Origin: Aradus depressus
Taxonomy: Eukaryota > Arthropoda > Insecta > Hemiptera > Aradidae
Direction: 5' to 3'
Assembly (NCBI GenBank): GCA_963662175.1
Contig: OY759217.1
Span: forward strand, 5,644,562 to 5,708,561
Length of the DNA stretch: 64,000 nucleotides
Each line of letters starts with the position of its first letter. Position 1 is the stretch's first letter. Positions 62,465-64,000 of the stretch are shown one piece after another. The position numbers and the translations under genes are program-made. The notes beneath the pieces were generated by a model, which had not been told where the DNA came from, ran no database searches, and saw only the letters and a list, made by a program, of their open reading frames with translations.

Positions 62465-63100
62465 ATTTGGATAGTTCAAAGAGGGGTTCGGATATCATTC
62501 TCATTACCGAAACCATCGGGGGTATAGATGGAATAAGAAAATCTGTTAGACATGAAAACACTCTATCTATTTAAAAGGTAGATTTTTTCAAGGAGAATGG
62601 GACAACGACAGTTGCAACATTCTAAAAGTGGTTTTTGTTCAATTCCAGTGCTTCCAGGGTAATAACTCGGACTATATTTTGAAGGATATATCAATAATGG
62701 GCATTAACTTTATTGGGAATAGGTACACAGCATATCACAAACGAAAAGATTATTAGAAAGAATCAAATCGAATGCTGTGAGGTTGTGCAGGCTTGGAGAG
62801 GCTATAAACGCACGCAGGTCGTATGAGTGAAGGTTTGGAGAGGATATAGACGCCCGCAGACCAGTGTGATCACCAGCAGTTCTAAATGTTGAAAACACTG
62901 ATTTGAGGAAAAGTAGGAGAGTACAATCGTGTTAATATGCCTGTATTTTTGATTTGCAGGAAAGGGCCTTGCCCCCTTTTTATTCATGCTTTGTATCCAA
63001 AAGTATATATATATTTCAGTTTTCATTTGACTATATGCTTATATCATCTCTTTGTGAGAGCGGTTCTAAATCTGCTGGGTAAGTTTCGTTCTTGAGCATA
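62465..63100. other. No gene seen
   Basis: A small direct repeat (GGCTTGGAGAGGCTATAAACGC at about 62789 and TTTGGAGAGGATATAGACGC at 62833). Otherwise unassigned. Confidence 0.5.
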
Positions 63101-63880
63101 AATATAGCGATATCGTTATAACTCCTGTGATATCGTTATAAATATAGCGCTATCGTTATAACTACTGTCATATCGTTATAAATATAGCGATATCGTTATA
63201 ACTACTGTGATATCGTTAAAAATATAGCGATATCGTTATAACTACTGTGATATCGTTAAAAATATAGCGATATCGTTATAACTACAGTAATATCGTTATA
63301 AATATAGCGATATCGTTATAACTCCTGTGATATCGTTATAAATATAGCGATATCGTTATAACTACTGTGATATCGTTATAAATATAGCGATATCGTTATA
63401 ACTACAGTAATATCGTTATAAATATAGCGATATCGTTATAACTCCTGTGATATCGTTATAAATATAGCGATATCGTTATAACTACTGTGATATCGTTATA
63501 AATATAGCGATATCGTTATAACTACAGTAATATCGTTATAAATATAGCGATATCGTTATAACTCCTGTGATATCGTTATAAATATAGCGATATCGTTATA
63601 ACTACTGTGATATCGTTATAAATATAGCGATATCGTTATAATTACAGTAATATCGTTATAAATATAGCGATATCGTTATAACTACAGTAATATCGTTATA
63701 AATATAGCGATATCGTTATAACTACTGTGATATCGTTTTAAATATAGCGATATCGTTATAACTACTGTGATATCGTTATAAATATAGCGATATCGTTATA
63801 ACTCCTGTGATATCGTTATAAATATAGCGATATCGTTATAACTACAGTAATATCGTTATAAATATAGCGATATCGTTATA
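63101..63880. repeat. 40-bp satellite, about 19.5 copies, with 120-bp higher order
   Basis: Unit AAATATAGCGATATCGTTAT plus AACTACTGTGATATCGTTAT, itself a dimer of 20-bp halves sharing TATCGTTATA. A variable block reads ACTCCTGTGA, ACTACTGTGA or ACTACAGTAA. From 63281 to 63640 these follow a strict three-unit order three times (120-bp higher-order repeat). Confidence 0.95.
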
Positions 63881-64000
63881 ACTAGAAGGAGAGTGTAGTG
63901 ATGTTTGAGCGAGAATATTGCAGTATAATATAGGGATTTGAATCGATTTGACTGAGTTGAATTTGGTTCAAAGAAACAGGATTTTGGGGGTACATGTAGA

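Noticed and set aside
63101..63880. CRISPR array
   Set aside because: Regular 40-bp units without unique spacers in a eukaryotic context: a satellite. The same applies to 7.5, 29.8 and 58.1 kb arrays.

Overview
The window looks like intergenic chromosomal DNA of an arthropod, most likely an insect and possibly a hemipteran. It is AT-rich, full of micro- and minisatellites and built largely of transposable elements. The evidence is jockey-like, R1-like and I/R1-like non-LTR retrotransposon tails, PIF/Harbinger-, hAT- and other DNA-transposon remnants, a tRNA-derived SINE with perfect target-site duplications (TSDs), an intact-looking LTR element, and an uncharacterised protein family I know mainly from insects. 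I see no conventional host gene, rRNA or functional tRNA gene.

Layout. 1-10 kb: SINE copies, a 52-bp tandem repeat, a perfect 71-nt hairpin, a Harbinger-like remnant, a 330-bp (GA)n tract, a LINE RNase-H-tail remnant, 35-bp and 33-bp minisatellites, a foldback element and a 5'-truncated jockey-like LINE. 11.3-12.7 kb: a 466-codon reading frame of an uncharacterised insect family whose C-terminus appears altered by a small deletion. 13-23 kb: degenerate repeats, an I/R1-like LINE tail, SINEs, a BED-finger hAT remnant and a foldback MITE. 23.5-26.0 kb: a nested stack. A SINE with a 12-bp TSD is split by other insertions, among them a DNA transposon whose ends are arrays of 24-nt palindromes; that transposon is split by an R1-like LINE with a 14-bp TSD and a poly-A tail. 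27-35 kb: more SINEs, LINE tails and minisatellites. 35.4-37.9 kb: a 2.46-kb element with 35-bp inverted ends, repeated CTCACTCCCTAG motifs and an intron-bearing gene for a very basic protein. 41.7-42.4 kb: a 717-bp hAT-type element with an 8-bp TSD. 48.0-49.0 kb: a 1-kb foldback element abutting the LTR element. 49.0-57.4 kb: a young LTR retrotransposon. 58-64 kb: 53-, 123- and 40-bp tandem arrays around a 2.3-kb strand-asymmetric (G-poor) stretch and an HTH-domain remnant.

A second abundant dispersed family, here called HER (hairpin-ended repeat), occurs more than 20 times in both orientations. A near-complete copy (44999-45540) starts with a palindrome (TTCCCC-ag-CTATAC...GTATAGGGGAA), carries several diverged 120-140 bp modules, and ends with GGGGAAGTACATTGCCGGTGATTCACC. 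I cannot assign it to a class.

The most interesting unit is the LTR element. Its near-identical 1.25-kb LTRs flank a primer-binding site complementary to tRNA-Lys, an intact gag, a textbook -1 frameshift heptamer (A AAA AAC) directly before the gag stop, and a second ORF in the -1 frame. That ORF carries a G-patch domain and the C-terminal domain of an integrase but no protease, reverse transcriptase, RNase H or integrase catalytic core. It therefore looks like a non-autonomous element that kept gag, frameshifting and two peripheral pol domains and presumably uses enzymes from an autonomous relative. Its leader also contains a scrambled partial second LTR and a second primer-binding site.
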